From Deltaproteobacteria bacterium (lineage in GTDB: Bacteria > Desulfobacterota > Binatia > UBA12015), in contig DLYX01000263.1 in the NCBI GenBank assembly GCA_003447545.1, forward strand, positions 1 to 7,178: a stretch of DNA of 7,178 nt. Direction: 5' to 3'. Position numbers and translations under genes: made by a program. This document shows positions 6,610 through 7,178 of this stretch, piece by piece. The notes under the pieces were generated by a model that saw nothing but the letters and a program-made list of their open reading frames with translations, made no database searches and was not told the DNA's origin. The number at the start of each line of letters is the position of its first letter. Positions within the stretch are counted from its first letter, which is position 1.

Positions 6610-7178
6610 ATGACTCCGATTGAAGGAAAAGATTATTCGCTCGCGGAACTCTGTATTGCGGCTTGTGCCGAGGCTTTTCGGGGGGACGGTGAAATTCTGG
6701 CTTCGGGCATGGGCTTGGTGCCACGTCTGGGGGCAGGGCTGGCGAAGCTGACGTTCAGCCCTGATTTATTGCTCAATGACGGGGAGTGTACTCTGGTATC
6801 GGAGCCGATTCCTCCGGGACCTCGAGGTTCCTATCAGCCCAAGGTGGAGGGGTGGTTGCCCTTTCGAGCGGTCTTTGACCTGCTCTGGGGTGGGCGACGG
6901 CATTGCATGAATACCCCGACGCAACTCGACCGCTTCGGGCAGCAGAATATTTCTCTGATCGGTGACCCCGACCAGCCCAAGGTGCAGCTGCTCGGCGTGC
7001 GCGGGATTCCCGGAAATTCGATCAATCATCCGTCGAGTTTCTTTGTGCCGAATCACGGTAAGCGCACTCTGGTTGAGCAGGTCGATCGGGTCTCGGGCGT
7101 GGGCTACGACCCGGACCGCTGGAAGAAGGGTATGAACGCGGGCCTGATGGAACTTCGTCGCTGCATCACAAACCTTGC
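6610..7178 (+). CDS. ipdB: IpdB-like beta subunit of steroid-ring-opening hydrolase, 3'-truncated
   Basis: An open frame of 189 codons runs from this ATG to the window end without a stop. It begins with an AELCIAACAEAFRGDGEIL segment typical of IpdB (Rv3552) and other CoA-transferase beta subunits. It continues with LAKLTFSPDLLLNDGE, VEGWLPFRAVFD, WGGRRH, QLDRFGQQNIS, GVRGIPGNSINH, NHGKR and VDRVSGVGYD, all in the order I recall for IpdB. The protein pairs with the IpdA-like subunit to form the COCHEA-CoA hydrolase. About 60 residues are missing compared with the roughly 250-residue mycobacterial protein. The start follows the ipdA stop by two bases with no strong Shine-Dalgarno, so translation is probably coupled to ipdA. 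Identification as IpdB rather than a generic CoA-transferase beta subunit rests on these motifs and the neighbour. Confidence 0.85.
   Translation, partial: MTPIEGKDYSLAELCIAACAEAFRGDGEILASGMGLVPRLGAGLAKLTFSPDLLLNDGECTLVSEPIPPGPRGSYQPKVEGWLPFRAVFDLLWGGRRHCMNTPTQLDRFGQQNISLIGDPDQPKVQLLGVRGIPGNSINHPSSFFVPNHGKRTLVEQVDRVSGVGYDPDRWKKGMNAGLMELRRCITNL

Noticed and set aside
1..7178. Mobile elements, CRISPR repeats, tRNA/rRNA genes or toxin-antitoxin and defence genes
   Set aside because: No transposase, integrase, regularly spaced repeats, RNA-gene signatures or defence-type domains were seen on either strand; nearly all of the window is explained by metabolic genes.

Overview
The window is gene-dense DNA of moderately high GC (roughly 58-60% by eye), with seven complete or near-complete genes and one gene running off each end. 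No mobile element, CRISPR array, tRNA or rRNA was seen. The gene content suggests a soil or marine type heterotroph from an F420-using, lipid- or steroid-degrading lineage: an F420-type (Ddn-family) flavin/deazaflavin protein, an IpdA/IpdB-type steroid-ring enzyme pair and an alkyl-sulfatase-like hydrolase lie close together. Actinobacteria carry such genes. The rather modest GC, the GltD sequence and the signal-peptide gene would equally fit uncultured Binatota/Desulfobacterota-like or Myxococcota-like bacteria. This placement is inference; no marker gene settles it.

Layout: (1) 1-1352 (+), the small subunit of glutamate synthase (gltD), missing its first few dozen codons. (2) 2928-1391 (-), a two-gene unit: a Ddn-type deazaflavin-dependent nitroreductase-family protein, then a medium-chain zinc-type dehydrogenase that has lost the structural-zinc cysteine loop. 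(3) 3019-3705 (+), a HAD phosphatase diverging from that unit. (4) 5504-3712 (-), a two-gene unit with an ATGA stop/start overlap: an alkyl-sulfatase-like metallo-beta-lactamase-fold hydrolase, then a small exported protein of unknown function. (5) 5726 to the end (+), a CoA-transferase-fold pair strongly resembling IpdA and IpdB, the two subunits of the steroid C/D-ring hydrolase. ipdB continues past the window end.

How they may work together: the gltD gene is housekeeping nitrogen assimilation and is probably unrelated to the rest. The Ddn/dehydrogenase pair is a plausible redox unit. ipdAB and the hydrolase/exported-protein unit diverge from a 221-base intergenic region. That region contains a perfect TGACCGGTCA palindrome and further copies of its half-site, the best candidate here for a regulatory region controlling both directions. 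A role in steroid or related alicyclic/lipid breakdown is supported for ipdAB and only suggested for its neighbours.

No clearly unprecedented system is visible. The most useful points are the ipdAB pair (ipdB is open to the window edge and easily missed), the half-site cluster between the divergent units, the uncharacterised hydrolase/exported-protein couple, and the zinc-loop-less dehydrogenase.
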